NCBI GenBank assembly: GCA_023398495.1
Contig: JAEWSG010000008.1
Span: 9,541-73,540, forward strand
DNA from: Bacillota bacterium
GTDB lineage: Bacteria; Bacillota; Clostridia; Acetivibrionales; Acetivibrionaceae
DNA length: 64,000 nt
Direction of reading: 5' to 3'
Shown: piece after piece, positions 29,257 to 38,212 of the stretch
Position numbering within the stretch: the first letter of the stretch is position 1
How the letters are laid out: every line of letters starts with the position of its first letter
The notes under the pieces: model-generated
The model's database searches: none
What the model was told of the DNA's origin: nothing
The model's input: the letters and a program-made list of their open reading frames with translations, nothing else
Position numbers and translations under genes: made by a program

Positions 29257-29306
29257 GGTGTATATTGGTTAGTTTTGCTTAGTCAGTTATAAAAGGGGGA
29301 GAAAAA

Positions 29307-29612
29307 ATGAGTGGAATAATGCGTGCGTTGGAAAAGGCAACAAGTGCAGAAAGTCAGTTATCAAGAAACCAATTTGAAAGGTTAATGCTCATAACAGAGG
29401 CACTTTGGGAAATTCTTAAAGAGGAACACAACTATACCGATGAAATACTAATTGAAAAACTCAGGATTATTGACTTAAAGGACGGCAGAGAAGATGGCAG
29501 AGTACTTCTACCGCCTTCAAAATGTAGTCACTGCAATAAAACCTTAGAGAAAGGTGCTGATGTTTGTATATACTGTGGTTCTCCTGTTAAGGGAGATGTA
29601 TTCTACCGATAA
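29307..29612 (+). CDS. Small zinc-ribbon protein of unknown function
   Basis: A 101-residue protein. The N-terminal 65 residues are mostly charged helix (LSRNQFERLMLITEALWEILKEE). The C-terminus has a CxxC..CxxC zinc ribbon, CSHC and CIYC about 12 residues apart. GGGGGAG precedes the ATG. It is divergent from the ParM-like pair and followed by another small gene. No function is recognised; a zinc-ribbon of this size may act as an adaptor or nucleic-acid binder (inference). Confidence 0.75.
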   Translation: MSGIMRALEKATSAESQLSRNQFERLMLITEALWEILKEEHNYTDEILIEKLRIIDLKDGREDGRVLLPPSKCSHCNKTLEKGADVCIYCGSPVKGDVFYR

Positions 29613-29641
29613 CTTGCAGGAAATATTTTTTTCATCTTCCA

Positions 29642-29670
29642 TTAACATAATAAAAGTGTTATTATATAAA
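29642..29670 (+). promoter_or_regulatory. Probable sigma-A promoter for the 29711 gene
   Basis: TTAACA (29642-29647) and TATAAA (29665-29670) with a 17-base spacer, about 40 bases before the start codon. Confidence 0.5.
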
Positions 29671-29710
29671 ATGCTCTAATTAATTTAGTTAACAGAAAGG
29701 TGGAAAAACA

Positions 29711-29950
29711 ATGGCTACAAATGATAAAGTAAACAATATTGATGCACTTATTGAGGCAACAAAGGACGAGAATGACACAGAGAGAAAACAAAACTGGGCA
29801 GGTTTTGTAGAAACAACTGTGGTAAACTTTTTCATTGATTGCAAACTTGAAAAGATCAATATTGAAGATGGAAGAGGCAATAAAGCCAAATTAGTGAGAC
29901 AAAAGGACGATACAATAAAAGTTGAATATACATCTACTACTACCCTATAA
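29711..29950 (+). CDS. Small acidic protein of unknown function
   Basis: A 79-residue protein, MATNDKVNNIDALIEATKD, with a central tryptophan and a C-terminal Thr-rich end (EYTSTTTL). There is no signal peptide, membrane segment or known motif. Support for a real gene is the AAAGGTGG site before the ATG, a promoter upstream and a strong terminator right after the stop. Function unknown. Confidence 0.7.
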   Translation: MATNDKVNNIDALIEATKDENDTERKQNWAGFVETTVVNFFIDCKLEKINIEDGRGNKAKLVRQKDDTIKVEYTSTTTL

Positions 29951-29953
29951 TAT

Positions 29954-29979
29954 TAAAAGCCGAGTTTTCGGCTTTTTTA
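29954..29979 (+). terminator. Rho-independent terminator
   Basis: AAAAGCCGA, a short loop and TCGGCTTTTTT, four bases after the stop of the small gene. Confidence 0.93.
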
Positions 29980-30117
29980 ATGCCTGTAAATAACCTAATC
30001 TTACTGGAAAGCATGATATTTCATCATAATATTATAGCTATAAATGCTGGCATATAACAAATAAGTATGATAAAATATAATTAGTGCTTTTTTTTACAAA
30101 TTTTTTAGAGGTGACAC

Positions 30118-32514
30118 ATGAAAAAAATTAATATTTCCTTCATTCTACTTTTGTTACTGGTAACCAATCTATTTAATTTCCCTGTTATCAAAGCTTCATC
30201 CGGAATACAAGTTGTCGTAAGAGGAGAACCTCTTACACTTTCAATACCACCTGTTATTGAATCAGATCGTACTCTTGTTCCCATGAGAGACATATTTGAA
30301 AGTCTGGACGCTTACATAGAGTGGGATGGTAGCACAAAAACAGTAACTGCTCTTAAAGGTGACACTGCTGTCAAGCTGAAAATAGGAGATAAAACAGCTT
30401 ATTTAAACAATGAATCCATACAATTGGAAGTACCTGCTAAAATAATAAATGACAAGACCTTTGTCCCTCTCAGGTTTATAGGCGAGTCATTAGGTGCAGA
30501 AGTTGATTGGAATAATAACACGAGAACAGTTACTATTACAGTTGACAACAGCAGTGAAATACACGGAAATACTTCAGGGAACATTTCCAATGGCGGTTTC
30601 GCATGCGAAAAAGATGATTGGATTTATACTTCCATGTATAAAAACGGTCTCTGGAAGATAAAAAAAGACGGTTCTGAAAAAGTTCAAATCAGTGAAAACT
30701 CCGCCAATTATCTTAATATAAGCGGTGACTGGATCTATTATTCCGGTTCTACTTACCTTCCGGAAAATGATAGATTAAGGCTTTTTAAAATGAAGTTGGA
30801 CGGAAGTTCAGTTTCAAAACTTTCTTTGAGTATCGTAGAATTTGTTAACGTTGTTGGTGATTGGATATATTACATAGATGCAAGCAGCGGAAACAAACCA
30901 TATAAAGTAAGACTGGACGGCAAAGGCAAATGCAAGATAAGTGACGTACAAATGAAGTACATGATCGTCGATGATGGTTGGATATACTTTCAAAAAACAA
31001 GTTCCGATACCCTTTGGAAAATGAGAACAAACGGCTCCGACCAAAAAGAACTCTCTTATATATACGGGTCTAAACTTAAAATTATCAAGGATGGCAACTG
31101 GTTGTATTACATCAGCGACGGTTTTGAACCGGGTATTTACAAAATTGATATTGACGGCGACAATGAAGAATTGATTGTCGGTGGTTCAATCAAAAGTATT
31201 GACCATTCCGATGGCTGGCTTTACTATAACAGTGAGTTTGAGAACCTTTACAAAATAAAAGACGATCTGAGTAGCAGAAAAACTATTGGCAGCGGAATTG
31301 CAGGAGAGTTCCAACTTGTTGATAATTGGGTTTATTATACAGAATATCATGCTGAAAGTGGTGAAGAATACAGAATAAATACAGAGAGTTCTGTGAAACA
31401 GAGGCTTGATGCTGATACACCTTTAAAGGATATACCTGTCGCTATCTCCAAAAATCAGACCTACCCACCAAAGCCTGTTACTTTTTCTGATGCAACTACC
31501 GGAACAGTTATCTTAAGTCCTAAGGATATAGCGAAGAATAAAGATGCCGTTACACATATAAAAACTTTTGATGAAGATGGAAAACAACTAGCCTCTGGAA
31601 GTGGATTCAATATTAAAAGTGATGGAGTTATCATAACAAATTACCACGTAATTTCTGGTGCCTCTTCAATAACCTGTACCTTAAACAACAATGAACAATA
31701 TGAAGTGGATTATATACTCAACTATAATATTCTCAAAGATATTGCAATATTGAAGCTAAAGGAAGCCTCCAACTTACCTGTGGTCAGATTAGGAGATTCA
31801 GACAAGGTTGAACTGGCTGAAGATGTAGTGGCTATCGGTAATCCTTTAGAATTTCAAAACACCGTCACTACAGGTATTATAAGCGGTATCAGAAATATGT
31901 TCGGAATAGATTATATCCAGACAAGTGCTTCAATTTCTCCAGGCAGCAGCGGCGGACCTCTTTTCAACTCATACGGAGATGTTATAGGTATAACAAGCAT
32001 GACTATTCTTAATTCTCAAAATATAAACTTTGCAGTACCTATTAACAGTGTGAAAAAACTATTTGCTACATCCTGTGTTATTCCAATAGACAGCCTGAGC
32101 CTTTACGAAAGTTCTGCTGAGGAATTTGAACCAAATAATGATTTGAATACCGCAAACGAAATTATACCAAACCAGTATTTAGAGGGAAGTTTTATTAAAA
32201 GTGATGATATAGACTATTATTCCTTTACATTATATAAGCCCGGCAAAATATCAATTTTTGCTTTAAGCTATGAAGACATGTATTCACGTTCAAACTCTTC
32301 CAATGTTAGCATGACCTTATTAGACAAGGATGGTAAGGTTATTTCCTCAAGCATTGAGGCTACTGAAGTTGATACTGTTATCCAAAAGATTTCGAACGAC
32401 CTTGACACCGGAAAATACTTTATTGCAGTTAAAGGAAAAACCCCTTCAGGTAGTATATCCAGTTTTAGCTATAAAATGTCAAGCTATACAATTCAAACGT
32501 ATCTGGAGGATTAA
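30118..32514 (+). CDS. Secreted mosaic protein: stalk domain, DUF5050, HtrA-like protease, PPC
   Basis: A 798-residue secreted protein. Signal peptide at residues 1-26. A copper-amine-oxidase N-terminal-like stalk domain follows (about 30-140, VPMRDIFESLDAYIEW and VPLRFIGESLGAEVDW). Next are about six DUF5050-type units containing DWIYY or GWIYF (150-430). A trypsin-like domain (about 455-660) has the triad in TNYHVISG (His), LKDIAILKL (Asp) and SPGSSGGPLF (Ser). It ends with a pre-peptidase C-terminal domain (FEPNNDLNTANEI). It resembles DegP proteases but lacks PDZ domains. AGAGGTG precedes the ATG. It likely acts at the cell surface. Confidence 0.87.
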   Translation: MKKINISFILLLLLVTNLFNFPVIKASSGIQVVVRGEPLTLSIPPVIESDRTLVPMRDIFESLDAYIEWDGSTKTVTALKGDTAVKLKIGDKTAYLNNESIQLEVPAKIINDKTFVPLRFIGESLGAEVDWNNNTRTVTITVDNSSEIHGNTSGNISNGGFACEKDDWIYTSMYKNGLWKIKKDGSEKVQISENSANYLNISGDWIYYSGSTYLPENDRLRLFKMKLDGSSVSKLSLSIVEFVNVVGDWIYYIDASSGNKPYKVRLDGKGKCKISDVQMKYMIVDDGWIYFQKTSSDTLWKMRTNGSDQKELSYIYGSKLKIIKDGNWLYYISDGFEPGIYKIDIDGDNEELIVGGSIKSIDHSDGWLYYNSEFENLYKIKDDLSSRKTIGSGIAGEFQLVDNWVYYTEYHAESGEEYRINTESSVKQRLDADTPLKDIPVAISKNQTYPPKPVTFSDATTGTVILSPKDIAKNKDAVTHIKTFDEDGKQLASGSGFNIKSDGVIITNYHVISGASSITCTLNNNEQYEVDYILNYNILKDIAILKLKEASNLPVVRLGDSDKVELAEDVVAIGNPLEFQNTVTTGIISGIRNMFGIDYIQTSASISPGSSGGPLFNSYGDVIGITSMTILNSQNINFAVPINSVKKLFATSCVIPIDSLSLYESSAEEFEPNNDLNTANEIIPNQYLEGSFIKSDDIDYYSFTLYKPGKISIFALSYEDMYSRSNSSNVSMTLLDKDGKVISSSIEATEVDTVIQKISNDLDTGKYFIAVKGKTPSGSISSFSYKMSSYTIQTYLED

Positions 32515-32588
32515 TGAAAATTACAAGAAACTTTAAGGTTCAGGGCTTTCCTCTTTTCTAAAGAAAACTCTGGAAACTTTCAAATTGT

Positions 32589-32645
32589 AACTCTTGCAAA
32601 CTCTTAAGGTTAGATAAGCCTCCGAGGATTTGCGAGAGTTTTTTA
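32589..32645 (+). terminator. Rho-independent terminator after the mosaic protease
   Basis: AACTCTTGCAAA (32589-32600) pairs with TTTGCGAGAGTT (32629-32640) with one wobble, then a T run. The loop of 28 bases holds a small CCTCCGAGG hairpin. Confidence 0.8.
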
Positions 32646-32750
32646 TTCTAAATGTTTTACATGTACCAGTATCATAACGGGTATACTATTCTTTTTATAA
32701 AGTTTGTTTTTTAACAAATATTGTTTCGATGTTTGCCGCAGCTAGTATTA

Positions 32751-32966
32751 CGGGTGCATATTGTTTAAGTAAAGAAAAATATGTAAGAAACATTGTGAAG
32801 CAAGTCGTAGAGACTGTTAATACGACGAGGAAAGGGAGAGCATTGTCTGAGCGAAGCGAGTTTTGCTCGACCCTGAGGAGAATTTACAGGCTCTAGGCTG
32901 CGAAACTTAAGTTTCTGGAATATTTTTCTTCACATTTGCTAAATGCAATTTATATAAATGCACCCG
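32751..32966 (+). mobile_element. MITE family E, copy E2, with target-site duplication
   Basis: A 216-bp element with CGGGTGCAT and ATGCACCCG ends, flanked on both sides by TATTA (32746-32750 and 32967-32971), a likely 5-bp target duplication. The interior is an imperfect palindrome (GAAGAAAAATATTCC and AAAGAAAAATATG arms). No coding sequence. It fills much of the 535-base gap before the DUF362 gene; the remainder holds the terminator and a promoter. Confidence 0.87.
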
Positions 32967-32979
32967 TATTACAACTTTG

Positions 32980-33009
32980 TTTACAGCTTCCGCTAGGGTA
33001 TGATATAAT
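32980..33009 (+). promoter_or_regulatory. Sigma-A promoter of the DUF362 gene
   Basis: TTTACA (32980-32985) and TATAAT (33004-33009) with an 18-base spacer, starting only 13 bases beyond the end of MITE E2. Confidence 0.7.
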
Positions 33010-33049
33010 ATATAATTGTTTTAGAAAAATGGGACGAAAGGAAACACAA

Positions 33050-34336
33050 ATGAAAAAATCAAAAGTTGCAATAATTAAAACAAAACCCTCTACGGTCATT
33101 GAGGACTACCATAGATTGATGAATCTGGCAGATTATCAAGACTATATTGATAAAACTGCTGATACTGCACTAAAAATAAATATAAGCTGGCATTTCTTTT
33201 ACCCCGGAAGTTCAACTACACCTTGGCAGCTCGAAGGCGTTATTCGTTCGATGAAGCAGGATGGCTATAATAAAGACCTGATTCATGGCTGCCACAATAG
33301 AACAGTGGTAATTGATTCACATTTAGGAGAAAGAGAAAACAAGCAGGTCAATGTAATAGAGTCACACGGCCTGAGAAATATACACCTTTATGAAGGTGAA
33401 GAATGGATTGACATACGGGAAGCGGTAGGCGACCTTACAAAGAAGTTTCTTTGCCTGAACGAGGTTTATCCAAAGGGTTTTTCAATACCTAAACGATTTA
33501 TCGGTGAAAACATAATCCATCTTCCTACAGTAAAGACTCATGTTTTTACCACAACTACAGGTGCGATGAAAAATGCTTTTGGAGGCCTTTTAAATGAACG
33601 CCGCCACTGGACGCACCCGGTTATACATGAAACTTTAGTCGATCTACTGATGATACAAAAAAAGATCCACAGAGGCGTATTTGCAGTTATGGACGGAACC
33701 TTTGCCGGAGATGGCCCGGGGCCAAGATGTATGATTCCCCATGTAAAAAATGTCACCCTAGCGTCAGCCGATCAGGTGGCAATTGACGCCGTTGCTGCAA
33801 AGTTAATGGGATTTGATCCTCTGAAGGATTGCAAATTTATTCGTCTTGCCCATGATTTAGGACTTGGTTGTGGTGATGTAAAAGAAATTGAAATAGTTGG
33901 TGATCTTGATGCTTTAGATGAAAAATGGAATTTTGTCGGTCCATTTGAGAAAATGACTTTTGCAAGCAAGGGACAACACCTGATATATTGGGGACCTCTG
34001 AAAAAACCTATGGAGTGGTCATTAAAGACTATATTGGCTCCCTGGTCTTATATTGCAAGTGTCCTTTACCATGATTTTTATTGGTATCCAAGTCACTACA
34101 GCAGGGTAAAGGAAATCTTGAATTCCGATTGGGGTCGCTTATTTGCCAACTGGGAGCATTTGGAGTTACCGTCGGATGATTTATCACTTAAAGGTTGGAA
34201 TGATCTTGGTGACAAAGCTTTGGAATTATCTCAGGAGTCCAATAAAATGCTGCATAAAGCATTTAAGGTACTTGGAGGTGCGATAAAGGAAGCACCGGAG
34301 TTTTCAAAAAAGAAATTAGCCAATAAAAGAAATTAG
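33050..34336 (+). CDS. DUF362 domain-containing protein
   Basis: A 428-residue cytosolic protein of the DUF362 family (HLPTVKTHVFTTTTGAMKNAFGG, VMDGTFAGDGPGPRCM, DQVAIDAVAAKLMGFDP). Members often carry iron-sulfur domains, but no ferredoxin cysteine motif is visible here. The function of the family is not settled. ATG 33050 (MKKSKVAIIKTKP) is chosen because AAAGGA stands before it and the longer frame would run back through the promoter into MITE E2. Confidence 0.85.
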   Translation: MKKSKVAIIKTKPSTVIEDYHRLMNLADYQDYIDKTADTALKINISWHFFYPGSSTTPWQLEGVIRSMKQDGYNKDLIHGCHNRTVVIDSHLGERENKQVNVIESHGLRNIHLYEGEEWIDIREAVGDLTKKFLCLNEVYPKGFSIPKRFIGENIIHLPTVKTHVFTTTTGAMKNAFGGLLNERRHWTHPVIHETLVDLLMIQKKIHRGVFAVMDGTFAGDGPGPRCMIPHVKNVTLASADQVAIDAVAAKLMGFDPLKDCKFIRLAHDLGLGCGDVKEIEIVGDLDALDEKWNFVGPFEKMTFASKGQHLIYWGPLKKPMEWSLKTILAPWSYIASVLYHDFYWYPSHYSRVKEILNSDWGRLFANWEHLELPSDDLSLKGWNDLGDKALELSQESNKMLHKAFKVLGGAIKEAPEFSKKKLANKRN

Positions 34337-34402
34337 CCAACAAAGTAAATTCCAAATAATTATTTAGGCATATATTGCACAATTCTATCAAATTAAAAAG
34401 AG

Positions 34403-34448
34403 CGGCTTGCATTATCGATTGGAAATCGAAGTGCAATGCCGTTTTTTT
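34403..34448 (+). terminator. Rho-independent terminator after DUF362 gene
   Basis: A long stem (CGGC/GCCG, TTGCAT/GTGCAA, TCGAT/ATCGA) with a five-base loop and a seven-T tail. Confidence 0.9.
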
Positions 34449-34466
34449 ATACTGTAAAATAATCCA

Positions 34467-34521
34467 TTTAACATAGATTTAACTTTTCCTTAATTATGTA
34501 TTAATTTTGTTTTAATAGTAT
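34467..34521 (+). promoter_or_regulatory. Pho box: five direct repeats of 11-bp period upstream of pstS
   Basis: TTTAAC 34467, TTTAAC 34478, CTTAAT 34489, ATTAAT 34500 and TTTAAT 34511 are spaced exactly 11 bp, as for PhoP binding sites of Firmicutes (TTAACA-like repeats). A TAGTAT/TATAAA -10 region follows at about 34516-34524. Confidence 0.8.
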
Positions 34522-34592
34522 AAAAACATAAAATATTTAGGGGTGAAATAATGAATACTATAATAAAAGCAAAAATAATAAGGAGTGACAAA

Positions 34593-35441
34593 ATGAAAGG
34601 TAATGTAAAATTAAGAATGATTAGCACATTAGCTATTGTGGCATTATGTGGTGCATTAGTTCTTACAGGCTGTGAAGGTCAAGACAGTAGTCCAAAAGTA
34701 TCTATTGTTGGTTCAACATCTGTTCAGCCATTAGCAGAAGAATTAGCTAATAAATATAAGGATAGTCATCCTCAATCGAACATAGAAATACAAGGTGTTG
34801 GTTCAACAGCTGGAATAAAGTCTGTAAATGATGGTGCTTGTGATATAGGTACATCCTCTAGAGATCTTAAAAAAGAAGAAAAAGCGTGGAATTTGACCGA
34901 AACTGTAATTGCATTTGATGGCATAGCTGTTATAGTCAGCCCTAATAACAAAGTCGACGATTTAACTTCGGAACAAATCGCCAAAATCTTCAAGGGTGAG
35001 ATCAATAACTGGAGTGAACTTGGCGGTGACAATAAAGAGATTATTGTTGTGAGCCGTGAAGCAGGGTCAGGAACACGTGGGGCCTTTGAAGAACTTTTAG
35101 AACTCGAGAAAAAAGAAGGAGATTTTACAGTATCCTTATTGGTTGATGATGCTCTTATTGCTGATGGAACCGGTTCTGTAATGGCAAACGTAGCCGGCAA
35201 AGATAACGCAATCGGTTATATGTCCATTGGGATGGTTGATGAAACCAAGGTTAAAAAGGTAAAAATTGATGGAATAGAAGCTACTGAGCAAAACGTTAAA
35301 GATAATAAATATTTAATCTCAAGGCCGTTTCTGATGTTAACCAAGGGAGACGCCAAAAAAGAGACAAAAGAATTCCTGGATTTCATACTTAGTGATGAAG
35401 GTCAAAAAGTAGTAGCAGAGGAATATATTCCGGTTAAATAA
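34593..35441 (+). CDS. pstS: Phosphate-binding lipoprotein PstS
   Basis: A 282-residue solute-binding lipoprotein of the high-affinity phosphate transporter. Signal peptide with lipobox LTGC (Cys about residue 28). Phosphate-binding loops are IVGSTSVQPL, GTSSRDL and SREAGSGTRGAFEE. ATG 34593 is preferred (AGGAG, seven bases) because it gives a normal signal peptide length; an ATG at 34551 also has a GGGGTG site. First gene of pstSCAB-phoU-phoPR, downstream of the Pho box. Confidence 0.95.
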   Translation: MKGNVKLRMISTLAIVALCGALVLTGCEGQDSSPKVSIVGSTSVQPLAEELANKYKDSHPQSNIEIQGVGSTAGIKSVNDGACDIGTSSRDLKKEEKAWNLTETVIAFDGIAVIVSPNNKVDDLTSEQIAKIFKGEINNWSELGGDNKEIIVVSREAGSGTRGAFEELLELEKKEGDFTVSLLVDDALIADGTGSVMANVAGKDNAIGYMSIGMVDETKVKKVKIDGIEATEQNVKDNKYLISRPFLMLTKGDAKKETKEFLDFILSDEGQKVVAEEYIPVK

Positions 35442-35538
35442 GACAAAATCCAGTGAAATATCCTTCCCCTTTTACAATTAATTATAAAGGGGTATCCCTT
35501 AGTTTTACTATACAGTACAAGATTGGTTGGTGATATAT

Positions 35539-36495
35539 ATGGCAACAAATGAAATAACTGAGCACTCAGAAAATAAGGCTATGCAAGCCGGATTGTTTGT
35601 TAATAAAAATGACGATACTAAAAGGGGTAATAAAAAACTCAAATCCATATTTGAAAAGATAACAGAAAAAATCTTTCTAATATGTTCTCTTATTTCCATA
35701 CTATCGCTCGTTATTATAACCATTTTTATTTTTGCTAAGGGTTCTCCCATTTTTTTTAAGGTAGGTTTTACAGACATTATTTTCGGTATGGAATGGAAAC
35801 CTCTTGAAGGCAAATTCGGTATACTTCCAATGATATTAGCATCTTTTTATGTTACTGCCGGAGCGACTTTAATCGGTGTTTCCGTTGGATTAATGACAGC
35901 GGTTCTCCTTGCAGAGATCTCTCCCAAAAAACTTTCGGGAATAATCAGGCCTGCTGTTGAACTTTTAGCCGGAATACCATCCGTAGTTTACGGCTTTTTC
36001 GGACTTATAGTTATAGTACCTCTGATTGACAAGTATTTTGGCGGGGGTGGCAACAGTTTGCTAGCAGCAATCATTATCCTTAGTATAATGATACTTCCCA
36101 CAATAGTAAGTATTTCTGAAACCTCAATCAGGGCAGTACCTAAAGAGTACAAAGAGGGTTCTTTAGCTTTGGGTGCTTCTCATATCGAAACCATTTTTAA
36201 AGTCATTTTACCAGCTGCAAAATCAGGAATATCTGCAGCAATCGTACTAGGTATGGGAAGAGCAATTGGCGAAACAATGGCTGTAATCCTCGTTATAGGA
36301 AACACACCACAAATACCCAATTCACTTATTGAACGTGCCAGAACGCTTACATCAAACATAGCGATTGAAATGGGTTACGCACAAGGTCTTCATCAGGAAT
36401 CCCTATTTGCTACAGGTGTTGTGTTGTTTATATTTATAATGATACTTAATATTATTCTAAATGTTTTTATCCGTAAGGCAGGTGAAATTAATTGA
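35539..36495 (+). CDS. pstC: Phosphate ABC transporter permease PstC
   Basis: A 318-residue inner-membrane permease with six membrane segments and the conserved loops ELLAGIPSVVYGFFGL and VPKEYKEGSLALGAS (ABC contact loop). The N-terminal 40 residues are polar. ATG 35539 is used with GGTG upstream; TTG and GTG codons lie just before it. Its stop overlaps the TTG start of pstA. Confidence 0.95.
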   Translation: MATNEITEHSENKAMQAGLFVNKNDDTKRGNKKLKSIFEKITEKIFLICSLISILSLVIITIFIFAKGSPIFFKVGFTDIIFGMEWKPLEGKFGILPMILASFYVTAGATLIGVSVGLMTAVLLAEISPKKLSGIIRPAVELLAGIPSVVYGFFGLIVIVPLIDKYFGGGGNSLLAAIIILSIMILPTIVSISETSIRAVPKEYKEGSLALGASHIETIFKVILPAAKSGISAAIVLGMGRAIGETMAVILVIGNTPQIPNSLIERARTLTSNIAIEMGYAQGLHQESLFATGVVLFIFIMILNIILNVFIRKAGEIN

Positions 36496-37325
36496 AGTCA
36501 AGAAAACTAAAGGATATTATTCTAAAGTCACTCATCTGGTTATGCGGACTTATCACAGTAGGTATATTAACCTGGATTCTTATATACATCCTGATTAACG
36601 GATTGAGCCACTTAAGCTTAAATTTCGTTTTTTCAGACTACAAAGCAGATAACCACGGCATTTTTCCAATGATAATAAATACAATATATATTGTTTTGTT
36701 GTCACTAGCCATATCAACACCCATTGGGATTTTTTCTGCCATATACCTTGTGGAGTATTCAAAGCCAGGTAAAATTCTCACGCTGATTCGCTTTGCAACA
36801 GAAACGCTGCAGGGAATCCCATCGATAATTTACGGTCTCTTTGGATTTATCTTTTTTGTTACTTCACTTAAGTTTGGTTTTTCTCTTATAGCAGGAGCAT
36901 TAACTTTAAGTATTATGGTGCTTCCAACAATAATCCGGACAACGGAAGAAGCATTAAAAACAGTACCTATGTCATATAGGGAAGGAAGTCTTGCTTTAGG
37001 TGCAACCAAGCTTCAAACCATTATCAAAGTTGTATTGCCAAGTGCAATTCCAGGCATACTAAATTCAGTAATACTTAGCATAGGCAGAATTGTAGGAGAA
37101 ACAGCCGCTGTATACCTAACTGCAGGTATGGTTACCAGACTTCCCCGAAGCATTATGGATTCCGGCAGAACATTGTCTGTTCATTTGTATATGCTGGCAA
37201 AAGAAGGCCTTTCCTTCGAAGAAGCCTTTACAACGGCGACAATTCTCATAATAACAGTTGCTTTAATAAACTCTGTCACCAACATGATTGCAAAGAAAAT
37301 GAAAAAATCTACTGTCGGAACTTAA
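36492..37325 (+). CDS. pstA: Phosphate ABC transporter permease PstA
   Basis: A 277-residue permease, partner of PstC, with six membrane segments, ETLQGIPSIIYGLFG and VPMSYREGSLALGATK as the ABC contact loop. The start is TTG at 36492, with AGGTG seven bases upstream, overlapping the pstC stop (TTGA). Confidence 0.94.
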   Translation: MKSRKLKDIILKSLIWLCGLITVGILTWILIYILINGLSHLSLNFVFSDYKADNHGIFPMIINTIYIVLLSLAISTPIGIFSAIYLVEYSKPGKILTLIRFATETLQGIPSIIYGLFGFIFFVTSLKFGFSLIAGALTLSIMVLPTIIRTTEEALKTVPMSYREGSLALGATKLQTIIKVVLPSAIPGILNSVILSIGRIVGETAAVYLTAGMVTRLPRSIMDSGRTLSVHLYMLAKEGLSFEEAFTTATILIITVALINSVTNMIAKKMKKSTVGT

Positions 37326-37345
37326 AAATTTTGGGGGTGCTATAT

Positions 37346-38140
37346 TTGATAGTTACAAATAAGTTGGCAAAGCAAGCAGTGGACTTTAACAATATAAAAA
37401 TAAGGACAAATCATCTGAACCTGTTCTATGGTAACAGCCAAGCTCTTAAAAGCATAAATATTGATATTTATGAAAAGCAAGTTACTGCGTTGATAGGTCC
37501 TTCCGGTTGCGGAAAATCAACCTTTTTAAAATCCCTGAACAGGATGAATGATCTGGTCTCAAATGTAAAAATAACCGGTGATGTTTACTTTGATGGTTTG
37601 AACGTATACAAGGAATATGATATAGTTGAATTGAGAAAGCGTATAGGCATGGTATTTCAGAAACCCAATCCGTTTCCAATGACAATATACGATAACATTG
37701 CATACGGACCAAAAATACACGGAATCAAGTCTAAATCAAGGCTTGATGAGATAGTTGAAAAAAGCTTAAAAGATGCAGCTCTTTGGGATGAAGTAAAAGA
37801 TCGTCTTAAGCAAAGTGCCTTAGGTCTTTCCGGCGGTCAACAACAGAGGCTTTGCATTGCAAGAGTTTTGGCGGTGGAACCTGACGTAGTCTTAATGGAC
37901 GAACCAACTTCCGCTCTCGATCCACTGTCAACCTTGAAAATTGAAGATCTTGTTGAAGAATTGAAAAATAAATATACGATTATTATTGTTACACATAATA
38001 TGCAACAGGCAGGCCGAATATCAGATAAAACAGCCTTCTTTCTTCTTGGAGAAATTGTGGAATATGATACTACAGAGAAGATATTCAGCACTCCGGCAGA
38101 CAAAAAGACTGAAGATTATATTACAGGTCGGTTCGGTTAA
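37346..38140 (+). CDS. pstB: Phosphate ABC transporter ATPase PstB
   Basis: A 264-residue ABC ATPase. Walker A GPSGCGKST, Q-loop FQKPNPFPMTIYDN (the FPMTIYDN stretch is typical of PstB), signature LSGGQQQR and Walker B VVLMDEPTSALD are intact. The TTG at 37346 is chosen, with GGGGGTG before it; an upstream TTG at 37331 would overlap that site. Confidence 0.95.
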   Translation: MIVTNKLAKQAVDFNNIKIRTNHLNLFYGNSQALKSINIDIYEKQVTALIGPSGCGKSTFLKSLNRMNDLVSNVKITGDVYFDGLNVYKEYDIVELRKRIGMVFQKPNPFPMTIYDNIAYGPKIHGIKSKSRLDEIVEKSLKDAALWDEVKDRLKQSALGLSGGQQQRLCIARVLAVEPDVVLMDEPTSALDPLSTLKIEDLVEELKNKYTIIIVTHNMQQAGRISDKTAFFLLGEIVEYDTTEKIFSTPADKKTEDYITGRFG

Positions 38141-38212
38141 ATCTATGAATCGCTGATTTACTATTAAATTCCCATAAAGTTCTTAATACATTTTAAGGAG
38201 ATGGAAAGATTT

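Noticed and set aside
32936..33049. N-terminal extension of the DUF362 protein
   Set aside because: It would translate the end of MITE E2 and the promoter; the ATG at 33050 has the binding site.
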